Shown here one piece after another: positions 45,390 to 57,649 of a stretch of DNA of 64,000 nt. A program made the position numbers and the translations under genes. The stretch spans positions 31,141,398 to 31,205,397 of the forward strand of contig OY720347.1 in the NCBI GenBank assembly GCA_963082975.1, given 5' to 3'. Under the pieces are notes generated by a model. It made no database searches. It saw nothing but the letters and a program-made list of their open reading frames with translations, and was not told the DNA's origin. Origin of the DNA: Labia minor (Eukaryota; Arthropoda; Insecta; Dermaptera; Spongiphoridae). Position 1 is the stretch's first letter, and every line of letters begins with the position of its first letter.

Positions 45390-45490
45390 ACTTTTGTAGC
45401 GATACATAATTCATTTACAATTACAGTACTGTGGAATTAATATTATAAATAAATCTTGGAAGGAATATTTTTACAAAATTCAATTTTATA
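45390..45490 (+). repeat. 101-bp direct repeat, copy 2
   Basis: Roughly 85% identical by eye to 44881-44981; followed by a TA tract instead of the Helitron. Confidence 0.85.
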
Positions 45491-46915
45491 TATATATATA
45501 TAATTTCTTTTCTATTTATTAATAAAAATTATCTAAATTCAGATATATATTTTTTTAATTTATATTTACTCTAAAACAAAAAATAAATATTTTTTTACTA
45601 TAGGATATTTGAATAAACTACGTTATAAATTATTTTATACATTATTTTCTAGAATTTATACATACTCATTATTCTAATATACAAATACCTCTACCTTTAA
45701 AAACTCTTCTTTAAGAATGAATTAAATATTAAATATAATTAATATAGAGATATGGATCATTATAAAACGATCATTATAATCGAGTGTTTTTATACTATAC
45801 TAATGATGTTGAATACCTTTCTGAAATTATATTCTTATTCAATTATTTGGCTTCAGTGGAAGGTCTTTAAAATACTTAAGGGCATGAATGAAAGATCAAG
45901 TAATTCAACATTTGAGGGGTGAATGTTTTTTTTTATATAAATTTAAGCATAAAAGTAAGCTATATAATTTAATAATAAATATTTATTTTTTAATTCAAAG
46001 CTTATATATATTTTTAATCAAAAAAAAAAAAAAAAATAAAAATAAAAACATAGTTTTCCGCTGCCTTTTTATTTATAATCTATTTTAAAATGAATGTTAT
46101 AATTGGTTTATTTGATAATGTTTTTGCTGGACTAAAAAATAGAGGATTAATTTTACTTCCTAATCTGTTTAACGGTCTTTGAATCGTTATAAACTCGCTT
46201 GTTCAGTAATTTAACCTCCAAACATTCAAAATGATTTCTCCAAAATTGTTTTTAAAATAATCTTAAAATATTTGATAAAAAAAAAATCTTTTGTTCACTT
46301 TTTTTGAATAAAATTGTTTTATCCATGATTATTGAGTGTAAGTAATGCTTATAAACTCATAATTCATTTGATTACTAAAAAGAGGATCACGATGGTTGCA
46401 TTGGGATGTTATTGAACTATTAACTACATAAAAATAACTATGAAGTGTGTTTATATTATCATATATTTAAAAAAAAAATTAATTCTGCGACTCTCGGCAA
46501 TAAAAATTTATTTATTGTTCATATATTTATCCGCAACCTGTAGTAATTGAGCTATAAAAGCGAATTGCATATTAAAGCAATGTTATTAATAAAGTAATCT
46601 TTATGGTTTAAATATGGCTTTCATTCTATATTTGAAAGTAATTAAGATGGAGTTTAACAAAAAATTAAATACAAATATGAATTTGTTGATGTAAATTTAT
46701 ACAAGGTATGTACTCTATTAAAAAACCCCGCGGAGATTAATCAAGAAGCTGATTAACATACTTGTGTTCTTATTAATTAAATTATTACAGAGAAAATATT
46801 CAAAAAAAAAAAACATTCAATACAAATAGGTTGATTTTCTTGTACAGTTAAAATATAGTGTATTTTTTTCTCTCGAATAAATATTTAATGATTAGTCAAG
46901 ATCAAGTTTATATTG
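45491..46915. other. AT-rich intergenic DNA
   Basis: An A-rich tract lies at about 46020-46050. No gene or element recognised. Confidence 0.5.
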
Positions 46916-46978
46916 TTAATAATAGCGGTCACAAGCGCATCCATCATTAAACATAATTGCGTCATGGTGAAGACAAGA
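46916..46978 (+). repeat. 63-bp direct repeat, copy 1
   Basis: Matches 47501-47563 at 62 of 63 positions. Contains CACAAGCGCATCCATCATT and GTCATGGTGAAGACAAGA. The segment is open in at least one frame in each copy but resembles no known exon. Confidence 0.93.
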
Positions 46979-47011
46979 AGTCAAGCATTAAGAACTCTTT
47001 TATTCATTGTA

Positions 47012-47310
47012 ATAGGCCTCTACTTTTTATTTTATGTAACTTCCCGATTTTGAGTATGTAAAAAACATCTGACTTTGGGTGATCCTATTAAAGGACAGTC
47101 TCTATCAAGTCGGTTCAAGATATAAGTGGTGTTGAGGTATTATATGATCAGTACAACAGATTCCCTATTGATTTCCTTATTCGAAGGCATCTACTTTTTA
47201 TTTCATGTAATTTCCCGATTTTGATTATGTAAACTGGGTGGATCTCGTTCCCAATTAAAGATAAATTTTCATGTCCGAATCCTGGTCCATGAGGATGATA
47301 ATCACGCATA
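47012..47310 (-). mobile_element. SINE copy with partial internal duplication
   Basis: The 47070-47310 part matches the SINE copies at 31.2 and 58.7 kb. A second partial copy of its CTACTTTTTATTT...TTCCCGATTTTGA segment (about 47019-47066 versus 47184-47232) precedes it, so the locus is a partial dimer or rearranged copy. The B-box-like region (GTCCGAATCCTGG on the plus strand) is eroded. Confidence 0.65.
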
Positions 47311-47500
47311 TTGTTAGATTTTCTTCATATTTTTCTAAATTATTATTTTTTTTCATAAATTTTAAACTTCCTTTTGGAAATTTATTTATTTATACATAAA
47401 ACAATAAAAATTTTGAATTGGTATATTTTTCTAAATAGTTTTATTATTATGAGAAGGAAATTTTATCCTGAAGGAATAGAGAACCCCAAAGATTGAGATT

Positions 47501-47563
47501 TTAATAATAGCAGTCACAAGCGCATCCATCATTAAACATAATTGCGTCATGGTGAAGACAAGA
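47501..47563 (+). repeat. 63-bp direct repeat, copy 2
   Basis: Nearly identical to 46916-46978, 585 bp away, with the SINE between them. Confidence 0.93.
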
Positions 47564-47974
47564 TTTTTTTTGACTACTATAGAACAAACTGTGCTTATAT
47601 AATAACCTTCCATACAACATAAATTCCACTAATAGATCTTTAAAATCATAAAATATATAAGAAGAAGAAAGTTAATAGCAACACCTTTATCTTAAATGCA
47701 TTATCCAGAAAGACTCAGATCATTCGAATATATTAAAAATCTAAAGTTTCTACTTAAAGGGAGAAAGTATTCAACCTTTGTATTAATTTCATTAAATTTA
47801 TACTCCATTAATCATCTTATAATATGGTATATGTGTATAATCTGCTAATTATATAATAAAAATATAAGTTTTAGAAAATTAATATTATAATATATATTTA
47901 TTATATATCTTGTTCATTAATACCTAGTGTGGTAATTAATTGCAAATTGTGAGACTAAAAACTTGATTTATACT

Positions 47975-48120
47975 CATTAACTATCCTGGTGGCATGCAAA
48001 CAAGGGAGAATGGATATGCTCGGGTAATTTGACACATGCACTACCGACAAATACTTGGTGTTATTTACCCAAGTACAAACCTCGTTTAGCCGATTATAAA
48101 ATCTAATTTATTTACATTTA
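47975..48120. other. GC-richer non-coding island
   Basis: About 145 bp of mixed composition (GGTGGCATGCAAACAAGGG, CCCAAGTACAAACCTCG); no ORF. Confidence 0.25.
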
Positions 48121-49650
48121 CTCGTATTGTCTAATGATATAGAATAGAGGAACAAAATTTTGTATTTTTAATGATAAGATGTTTTTTATTTAAAATTTTT
48201 TTTTATCTAAAAATACAATGCATTTCATTTCAATGATTAATGAACATATCAGATTATTTATTTATTTATAAATAGAATTTTTAAAAAATACTCTAAATTT
48301 GAATATTGTATAAAAGTATTATTCTTACAAAATAGATTATTTAGTAATCGGAATAAAATAAAATAATTATTAGAAATGTATATAGTATAGTATAATGTAT
48401 ATATATAATAATAATAATATAATAACTACAATATATAATAATTATTATAATATATATTTAATATAATTATATTATAATAATAATTTTTATAACCGGTTAA
48501 AGGAATCATAATTATATTTTCGGCTAATTGTTAGGTTAATAACATTAGGGAGTGAGAGAGATATTAAGATAATATAAGATCTGTATTGGAAAAAAGATTT
48601 TAGTTTTTGTTTATAAATATTCTTCTACTAAATGTTATTTCTGCCTCCAATATAGATTTCTGCTTTAACAATCTCCTCATTTGAGATCCCGTGTGCTCTG
48701 TGAATTCTTGTTACAAAGAAGGGAGCTAGGTCGGGCGGATATGGAGGATCAGTCAGAAGAAATATATTCGTTTATTAAAAACCACAATTACGACATCTAT
48801 CAAGCCGACATTATTTTTATTATTCAATTTACATTTAAAATATTGGTTGTCGTTCTGTTCAAAACACTTTTGAACACCTTCGCTAGTTCGGTAGTGACAA
48901 GCATGATGTGGGCTTTTTCAGTCATTTCGTCAACAATTCATTTGAATATATACATGTTAAATAATAGTTGAATAAATTTACTTTAGATATATTATAAATT
49001 TAGTAGGATATATAAAATAAACTTTACTTATAACCTCGATCGTATATATATTTTAACTGACTTAACATAAAAATCGATATTTTATCGATTTTTATTTACC
49101 ATAACCTCTTATAAATATATATATCACTTAGTTACTTGTTATTTTTATAATGTAGCATGTGTTCTTTCTTATTTAACATTGTATTAACTCATATCCTATT
49201 ACATATCCCATAATGCAGCTTTAATTTTTTTAAACTAAACATATAAATATTATAATTTTGTATGTATAAATGAAATAAATGTATATTTAATTTCATATTT
49301 CTATATCACCACTCATCCTCGAATAAATTCACCTAAATGCTTATCTCCACCCATCCAATGCTGCTAATTTAAAATCGTTGTTTTTGCATATTTTACAAAA
49401 CCAAAGCGACAATTTTCAGTGCTATTTACACAAATTAAAACATGATTTGGTTTTATTAATATTTCTGACAGGAACTATGTGTTCATTAAATTTCAATTAT
49501 TCAATCATTTGAATAAATGATCAAAAAATTATCCAACATGGGATTTGATTTTTGCATCTATAATATCATAAATAAATGTATTTGAGTATATAGAATATTG
49601 TTATTTGTATTTTGAAACCATTATAATTTTAAATTTGTTCCTAAGGGAAA
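48121..49650. other. AT-rich DNA with an unassigned 96-codon frame
   Basis: A frame at 48681-48971 encodes a mixed N-terminus (ELGRADMEDQSEEIYSF) then a hydrophobic stretch that could cross a membrane. I recognise no family and see no splice or promoter support, so I do not call it a gene. An interrupted 29-bp palindrome lies at 49067-49095. Confidence 0.3.
49067..49095. repeat. interrupted palindrome with two ATCGAT cores
   Basis: Perfect 12-bp arms ATAAAAATCGAT and ATCGATTTTTAT (49067-49078, 49084-49095) around ATTTT. Each arm contains ATCGAT, part of the DRE/BEAF-type TATCGATA motif. Confidence 0.85.
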
Positions 49651-49654
49651 ACCT

Positions 49655-50030
49655 ATTATTTGCAAATGGTGTAGAGAACAGCAAAAGAGCTTAACAGTAC
49701 CTACAGGACAGTCTATTAGGAATCTTATTTCTTAAGCACAAGCAGATTCCGTTCTTTGTATTTGCCAGCTCATGGATGGACGCGACAGTCGCTTGGGTAT
49801 TGAACAGAATCCCGTTTAATAAGAGCCATCATTTCTAAGTAAATATCCTAGGATTCTCATCGTCTTTTAGCAGAAATACCATCTCCCCAATTTGAAGATC
49901 CTTCACAAATGGAAACTTTTGTTTTCGGGATCTCGCGCGTGAAGTCTCCACAACGCCTCCAGCCACATTCCGCTAAGACAAATGCAAAACTTGTTACAAA
50001 AGGTGATTGTTCCTACCCTCCTGCATTATC
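49655..50030. other. GC-richer non-coding island
   Basis: About 375 bp with GATCTCGCGCGTGAAG and other CG-containing motifs; no long ORF or TE similarity. Confidence 0.35.
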
Positions 50031-51114
50031 ATATATATACATAATATTGTATTGTATTTATAAAAGCTAATTCATTCTTTTTCGTTAGAAAAAAAAGTTT
50101 TAATTTCATTTAAATCTCTTATAAATATTAAAAAAAAAAATTTTAAATATTAAAATGATGAACAGTTTTCAAGGAATTATCTAAATTAAAATTTCAAGAT
50201 AATAAGTTAAATTATATTAAAAAAAAATTATAGATTCATAAGTTAAAGAAGAAAAGCTGAGAATATATTAGAAAAATTAAAAAAATAAAGTTTCTGGATC
50301 TAGTGAATAATTTGATTTGGTTGATCAAACTTTCTTTAAATTACATATACTTATTCTCAACCTAATGATTTATATTTTTCTTTTTTTCAATTTAATCATT
50401 ATCTATCAATCTAATATTTTATAACAAAAAAAAAAAATTGATTCTTTCTATTTCTGTATCTTTGTAATTTTATTATACATTCATATTAAAACAGCTCTCA
50501 GAATTTTTATAAAGAGAGTTTTTGAACCAATTTTTCAACGTCTTATTCTTAGACAAAGTCATTTTAATGAGTTTTGATTTCTTTATTAAAGAATTAATCA
50601 ATAGGTCTCAATAAATATCAAAATCATGATATTGCAATGATTCAAGTGGTTTTTGATCGAATCTGTAAACATTTAAAACAATAAAAACTATAAATTTTGT
50701 TAGAATTATTATTCGTATAATAAAAAATAAATGAATAAATTATTTATTAATTTTTATCTTTAAATTTAAAAAGAGAGTTTACTGTAAAATCTAGTTACTT
50801 CATAGATATAATTATAATTATAATAAAAATTTCTAATTTTATCTATAATTATTTTTTGAAAATTTATTTATAATTATAATAATCTACTAAACAAGTTATA
50901 AAACTACGGATACTAGATATTTTATATTATATAATTTTGAACAGCATATAAACACCACTTAATCACATATGCTTGCACAATACAGCGTTTTCCATCCACC
51001 ACAAATAAATCACTAAAATAAAACAATGAAATAAATAATTCGCTAATATTATTGTCAGGATAATCTTCTATAATAAATCCTTTTTTAATTAATAATAATG
51101 GAAAAAGATAAAAA
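50031..51114. other. AT-rich intergenic DNA
   Basis: Nothing recognised. Confidence 0.5.
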
Positions 51115-51570
51115 TGGGAAGAAGCTTTGGTGTCGACGAGGGACGATTTCATTGTTTTCCTTCTTAACGCGCGGACAATAATTCGCAGGGTTGGTCAACT
51201 GTTCCTCGTCGGATAAAGAAAGCTCGTCTTCGTCTTGAGTTTATCCAAGGATCCCTGAGGACAGCGTCTTATCTGTTGATGACATTCCGGGACCTTGCCA
51301 ATTAGCCCTTGAGAGCGGATTTGTCGCGCTTTTGTACTCCCGAGAGCATCGGGATTAAACGTTCATTATAACTCAAATTAGCTCACAGATGTGTGAGCTC
51401 TTCGTTTTATACAATAATTAATTTAATTATTGTATCTATGTGATTTAATTAACTAGGCTTTATATCGAAATAGCGCCCAGGCTTAGATGCGTCTCTGGAA
51501 ATTAGCTCATAAGCCTTATCGTTTATCGAACAGTCTAATGGCCGCGTCGCTTAAAACTCTATTAAATAAT
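51115..51570. other. GC-richer non-coding island with palindromes
   Basis: About 455 bp with many CG dinucleotides and TAATTA/GGATTA homeodomain-like motifs. It contains two adjacent perfect inverted repeats (51380-51399 and 51409-51435). No ORF. The best candidate in the window for a structured regulatory element. Confidence 0.4.
51380..51435. repeat. two adjacent perfect palindromes
   Basis: AGCTCACA and TGTGAGCT (51380-51387, 51392-51399) flank GATG. Ten bases further, a 27-bp odd palindrome has 13-bp perfect arms (51409-51421, 51423-51435) and holds ATAATTAAT and its mirror. Confidence 0.9.
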
Positions 51571-53949
51571 TTTTCGTCTGATATTAATTTAAATAGTTGA
51601 TAATTTAATAGCACTTCCTAATGTCTTTAAACACTATTTACAAATATAAAATGTTGTACAATCATTTATCAAACTGCTCTCATAAACATATGTAATAATT
51701 AATAAAACATTAGTGAAAAAAATATGTCGCTTTGCCTGAAGGTTTTTAACTAAAACGAATAATTATATTGAAATACGAGAAAAGTTAAATGTAAGGCCAC
51801 CTTTAGGTTTATTAATGATAGGTTGTTTCTGAAAATAAAAAAAAAAAACATTCCACGTCGATTCTTTTTAACTAAATTACAATTTTTGGGGGTTGTGGAA
51901 GAAGAATGTTTTTTTTTTTTTTTGAAAATTGACCTAGTAAATATATTTTTGATGTCAATTTTAAACCTAAACTATCATCCCTTTAATTCATTATCTATTC
52001 TTATATAAATATTTTTTTTATTACCGACCGACGATAGTAAGGGAGGTATTGTTTTTATTATTGACATACAATTTTCAATTCTCACAAGTTAGTCATTAAT
52101 ATGTTATCTTGAAGAATTTTATTTTATTATTTATTTGGATGAGAGAATTATTTGTATTGAAAAGTTAATGAGAAAATATAATGGTAAAGTTTAATTAAAA
52201 TTTTAATTAAATACTTAATTCGCAATTTTTCTTTAAATTGAGTTAAATAAATAACTAAATGTTTTAAAAAAATAATGAATATCCTACTTTTCGACTATTC
52301 TTATTTTATTTCTATATTGAAAATATCATTCAATTTATTTTTCCAAAAACACTGAAATTTTCCGTTATAAAAATTTCATAAGAATTTGATTATTAAAATC
52401 CCTGCATTTCTCGGTTCAGAGAACCAATCCATGCATGTTCGATAAATATTAATATTATATTAAAAATATTAAATATTAAAATTATTATTTCTAATAATGA
52501 AATATCATTGAAAGTATTTAATTTATTGTAAAAGTTCTCATTTTTATTAATATAATTTAATATTATTAGACCTTATTTATTAAATAGTTTAAAAGAAATA
52601 TGATATTCTTTATTGTAATTATTATTCTCAAAAAATATCAATTAAAGAAAGACATTGTTTTTAAAAAATCATTATTTACAATTTTTAAGATCAGAAAGAC
52701 ATAGAGAGTTAGATAGATACATAAGATACATTTTATATTATTATATTAATAAAAATATAAAAAAAATTATAAAGTTTCTTCAAATATAATTGTTCATTTG
52801 TATTTTTATGTTGCTAACTTCATAGACATATTTTTGTATATCTTAAGAAATTTAAATGAATATCAAAAAGAATTATTTTTAAAAATCAAATAAGTAAATT
52901 AATAAGTATATTTATATTTATATATGCATATATACATATATATTTTGATAATAGAAATAATAATAAAATTAATAATATTAATATAAATACGTATAATGTT
53001 TTCCAAACATACCTTGAAGATTTGGACATTTAGTGACACCAGTTAATATCTTCTTTGATTAAGAAAAAAACAATTAATATGATTTTTATTTAAATGAGAG
53101 CTATAGAGATTCTTTACCTCAAAAACTCCCTAATCCGGAAATTTCATAAAAACACTGTGCACAATTTTTAAAATCAAAAATACATAGATATACCATATAC
53201 ATAGACATAGACAAACAATTTTTGCTTTGTACCATATAATGACAATAGATAGATAAATATATAAATAAAAATAAATATAATTCCAATTCTGAATCCTCCT
53301 CGTAAATCTTATTGGGGAGGACAAGAATTGGAAATTGGAACCTTTCCATAGCCGCATAGTCAATTACCAACCCTTGCGTAAATGATGCCAATACACCCCG
53401 TTCAAGTAGATAATGCCACATAATTATATTTATATATGTATATAATTAATTAATATTATTTATCTAGATATGTCTAAAATAATGAATAAACAAAATTCCA
53501 AATTCTGTATTAAAAATCCCATTGGTCTATGTTTTTTTTTAGGTTTTGGTATAAAAATAAATGGCCATTTATTCTAAATTTAATCATTTTGAAAGAAAAT
53601 CCCCTGTTTTTGAATAATCTTTTGAGAATAGATGAAAATTTTTAAGTATTTTTGTTTATCATAATCTTAGCTCTAGTAATAATTAGCTATAAAAATATTT
53701 TTATTATAATGTTCAAACTAGTTTTTTTTAATTCTATTTTAATGGACAAAATAAAATTCAAAGATATTGTTATGATAAGATGGACATTTCAATAAATGTA
53801 TATCTCAATCAACATTGAACATTTTGTATTAAATAAATAAATCGTTAAAAGTTGTGGATTCATTTCTGATATAATCAAGCATGATTTCAAACTTATCCTA
53901 TCTATAGACAGACATAAGTTAATCTAAATCTGTTTGATCAAGCATTATG
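51571..53949. other. AT-rich intergenic DNA
   Basis: Includes a poly(A)/poly(T) foldback around 51838-51922, and a 34-bp fragment at 52022-52057 shared with the Helitron-like repeat at 8231. An overlapping pair of minus-strand frames at 53119-53421 looks like chance. Confidence 0.45.
52022..52057 (+). mobile_element. fragment of the 8.2-kb Helitron-like repeat
   Basis: TTACCGACCGACGATAGTAA and the following bases match 8229-8264 with one difference; nothing more is shared. Confidence 0.7.
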
Positions 53950-54330
53950 ATTTAAATTATAAATTGATTGACTACAACAGGGAACATAATGTCTGTTCCA
54001 ATCGAAAACGCCATACTGGGCCAGATGGACTTACTTTGATACATTCTTGAAGCTTGCAGAGAACAACCTTTTGCTATAAATCGTTTGTAAACAATTTCCA
54101 GCAAATATTATGATAGCAATTTAATAGCATTATAAAGTGGAGATAATGATAAATAACATCTGTTGCTTGTTAGTGACAATATGTTGAATAGAGAGAGCAT
54201 TTTTCTGTTTTTCAAATCCGATTTCTACCGTCACCACCGTTTTCATCTCTTTTTTTTATAGAGAGGTGATCGAAATGTCAAAACATCAATCAACATAATC
54301 GATCGGTCGTTTTATGTCAACATTTATCCC
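53950..54330. other. GC-richer non-coding island
   Basis: About 380 bp of mixed composition; no ORF or TE motif. Contains AATCGATCGGTCG and TTTTATGTC. Confidence 0.35.
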
Positions 54331-55430
54331 GTATTTTATAAACAATTAATAATTTATATTAAAATAGGAGATTGTTAATTCACTTTTTATATGGTTGATT
54401 TAAATTGTCAAGGTTGAAACATGCAATTAATCATTGGGAGAGGAGATAATATAAATATACAAATATATATATATAGATAATTTTATATAAATTTGAATAA
54501 ATCATATTTATTATTTATAGTATAGTAGAAAACAAACGGATGAAATTTTGCGGTTTCCCATGACATATGTATGCTATATATTCATCTAATTTAATTTGGA
54601 TAACATTTTCTAATTTAACATTAAAATAAAACTGGTTACTATTTACAATGAGAAATCAATAAATCATTCATTTATTAATCATTTAATTTCATTTTAATAT
54701 ATGATCAGTGAGCATACAATTTTCAATGAATATTAAATAACAAATTTTTGCATAATAAATTAATTGAAAAAAACAGGTATTTTTAAAAAGAAAAAATTCC
54801 CAAGTAACACATTCTTATGTCAAAAGAAATTCCAGAATCAACAAATAATTATCAATTTTGTTTTACTGTATAATATATTTTTAATAATTTAACATATAAT
54901 AGGATATAATTAATTATTTTTGGCGTTTAAAGTGTGCACTTGATTACATCTGCAATTAAATATGAATATTTCACAATGAAGAAGTATTTATAGTATAATA
55001 GATTGATTATTTAATTCTTTGAACTAAATTCCTATTTTTATTTTTATAAAACATTCTATTAAAAAATTTAGAGAAATAGTTAACTGCGGAAAATGATACT
55101 GAACTAATAATAAATAATATGAATTAGTAATAGTAATAATATTTAAAGGTATAAAACTAATTTAATTTTCTTAATTTTTAATTCAACTTAAAATTAAAAC
55201 AATTAATAAAAGAATGATCAAAAAAATATTAATTAAACCAAACAATTATAAATGAATTGTGTAAAAACAAAATGTCAGAAATGGAAATTTTTTTTACATT
55301 GAAAGAATCATGAATCAACTGAGATTGTACAAAAAAATAGCATAACAAAGAGATGACAAAGAGAGATAATCCATTTCTATATACATATAGGTATTTATAT
55401 ATATATTTATAAAGAAATTGAAGAATAAAT
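54331..55430. other. AT-rich intergenic DNA
   Basis: Nothing recognised. Confidence 0.5.
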
Positions 55431-56720
55431 TCTATCTATCTCTGTAGCTCTACGGAACTCGAAAGTTCTTGGCCGCAGCAACCACAATTCTCCAAGTGTC
55501 CCTATCCTGAGTCACAACCTCTATACTCTCCTGTCTTTCTCACGTTCCTTCCTGCATTGTCTATCCACCGCGTCCTTGGTCTTCCAAGCGGACTGATTTT
55601 TGGCTATTCTTTCTTCTCCCATTCTAGCCACGTGCCCTGCCTATCGATGCCTTCTTGTTTTTTAAGCCTATGTCTTGAGATACATAGAGGTCATGCAATT
55701 CCTCGTTATGCAGTCTCCGCCATTCCCCGGCAACCTCATCTTTCTTGGGCCCATAAATGCTGCGAAGAATCCTATTCTCAAATACTCTAAATCTACTCTC
55801 GTCTCGCAGGGTCATAGACCTCATATAATACAACTGGAAAAATAATTGTTTTATATATTTTAATTTTAATCCCTTTTGATAATAATTTTGACGCGATAAG
55901 CCCCTTTACTACATGATAACATGCTTTACCCGATTGCAACCTCTACACTCTCCTGTCTTTTCGAATATTATTATTCTTCTTGATTATAGTAGAACCTAAG
56001 TATTTAAATTTTTCTACATTTTGTATATTAAGACTTTGTATGTTAATACTATTCCTCTCTGTTACTAAATACTTTGTCTTAGCAATATTTATTTCCAGCC
56101 CCACCTCTTTTCCTGCTTCGATTAATTTTTCTAAGCTGTCTTTAATTTCAATTGCCGAATCTCCTATTATATTTAAGTCGCCTGCGTAACCTAATACTTG
56201 AATGTTTTTGTTTCATTTACTTGATTTTTCCCTAATTTGTCTAATCACATATTCCAGTATTAAATTAAATAAAATTCGTGATAATGCGTCTCCTTGTTTT
56301 AACCCATTCCGAGTTTCTAACAATTCATTCCCGCATTTTACTCTTCCTTTACTACCTTCAAGACAAATTTGAATCATTTGTACTAATTTTTTCGGAATTC
56401 CGATTAAGATCAAAATTTGTAAAAGTTGATTGAGTCATATGCTTTACTAAAGTCTACAACTAATTGATGAACAGAATTATTGAATTCGCGTTTTTTTATA
56501 ATATCTGTCTCAATAAAAATATTTGATCTAATGTTGATCGATTTGACCTGAACCCACTTTGATATTCTCCTAATATTTTCTCTGCATATGGTTGTAATTT
56601 TAATAAAATAATATTCGAGAGAATCTTATAAGATATCGTCAGAAGAGATATTCCCCTGTAGTTATTGCAGTTCGTTCTAATTCCCTTCTTAAAAAGTGGG
56701 ATAATAATTGTCTCTGGAGA
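55431..56720 (-). mobile_element. RTE-type non-LTR retrotransposon, 5'-truncated
   Basis: Minus-strand 3' part of an RTE-like element: the RT domain from its N-terminal motifs to the protein end, then after only a few bases a short (GATA)n-like tail (55431-55442 on the plus strand). A very short 3' UTR with a microsatellite tail is usual for RTE. The 5' endonuclease part is missing. Confidence 0.8.
55450..56720 (-). pseudogene. RTE reverse transcriptase pseudogene
   Basis: In order on the minus strand: IIIPLFKKGIRTNCNNYRG, QSGFRSNRSTLDQI, HQLVVDFSKAYDSI, GIPKKLVQMIQICL, NGLKQGDALSRILFNLILEY, GYAGDLNIIGDS, YKTIIFPVVLY, RFRVFENRILRSIYGPKKDE, GRPRTRWIDN and DRDTWRIVVAAAKNF before the stop at 55450-55452. 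At least four frameshifts or stops separate these blocks. The catalytic YADD box is YAGD (56178-56189), so even a repaired frame would lack one of the paired aspartates. A 24-base AAGACAGGAGAGT-containing piece occurs twice (about 55520-55543 and 55935-55958). Confidence 0.85.
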
Positions 56721-57249
56721 ATAAATTATTGACTGGAGTTATAACATTACAACACACATTTTTGGATTAATGGACAAATATTTTAAATAAAAAAAAAATC
56801 AACCCCTGTCCAAATCCCAATACTATCTATTTAAACAGAATATTTTTTAATAATACTATTTTCAAATTAATTTTAAAAATAAAAATCTTAAAATGCATTC
56901 TTTATCATCTCTAATTTTTGAGAAGTTAAAATAAATTTACAATTGAAACATCTAAAATATTGATTTATAAATAATTCGCAAAAATAATCATATTATATAT
57001 TAAAAACAACATTACTTGAAAGGGATAAGGATATAGTGAGGATGAGTAAAAACATTCCCAAATCTATATCTTTTACTCTGTTTCAGTAAAAGATGACTGA
57101 TTTAAAACCCGTTATTTTTTTTTTGTTCTTTTTATATTTTTTTAAATACAACATTCAATTTACAATTACAATAATGTTAGGCATTTTTGAAATTATTAAC
57201 GTGACTTGTTCACAATATCAATCTCAATGTTATTAGAACGAAGCAGTTT
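56721..57249. other. AT-rich intergenic DNA
   Basis: No feature recognised upstream of the RTE truncation point. Confidence 0.45.
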
Positions 57250-57570
57250 TTTTTTAAACGTACAACACAAGTTTCATCCCCAACCATTTTGGAAAAGTTT
57301 GATCGTTGATATTTTTTTTTTGTTTGTTCAAACCGGAATACATTATTTTTATAGTAAAAATCCAAATTAAATAATCCATTTTCTATCAGTGAAAGGGTAG
57401 AAGAGAGGAAAATTTACCCCGAAGGTCCACCATCTGTTCAACCAATTTTATCCAATAGGAAATTTTTTTTTTTTTCAATTTGATTGAAATTAAAGCAAAC
57501 AAATGCAACACCTGCAAACAGAGCTTTGTGAAGATCGATAGAAGATGTTGATTGATAAAAGGTGGTCATA
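57250..57570. other. mixed-composition non-coding stretch
   Basis: Alternating T-rich runs and mixed segments (CATCCCCAACCATTTTGG; GAAGGTCCACCATCTGTTC); no ORF. Confidence 0.25.
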
Positions 57571-57649
57571 TCAAAAAGTAATTAACAAGAAAAAATTTCT
57601 TTTTTAAATTCTCTTTTATTGATAGAAAAAAAATTTGAATTAAAAATTG

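Noticed and set aside
51838..51922. Foldback of A-run/CATTC and GAATG/T-run
   Set aside because: Pairing is mostly poly(A) with poly(T); no terminal motifs or target duplication.
53119..53421. 100-codon minus-strand frame
   Set aside because: A second minus-strand frame overlaps it and both translate to low-complexity hydrophobic sequence; chance is more likely.
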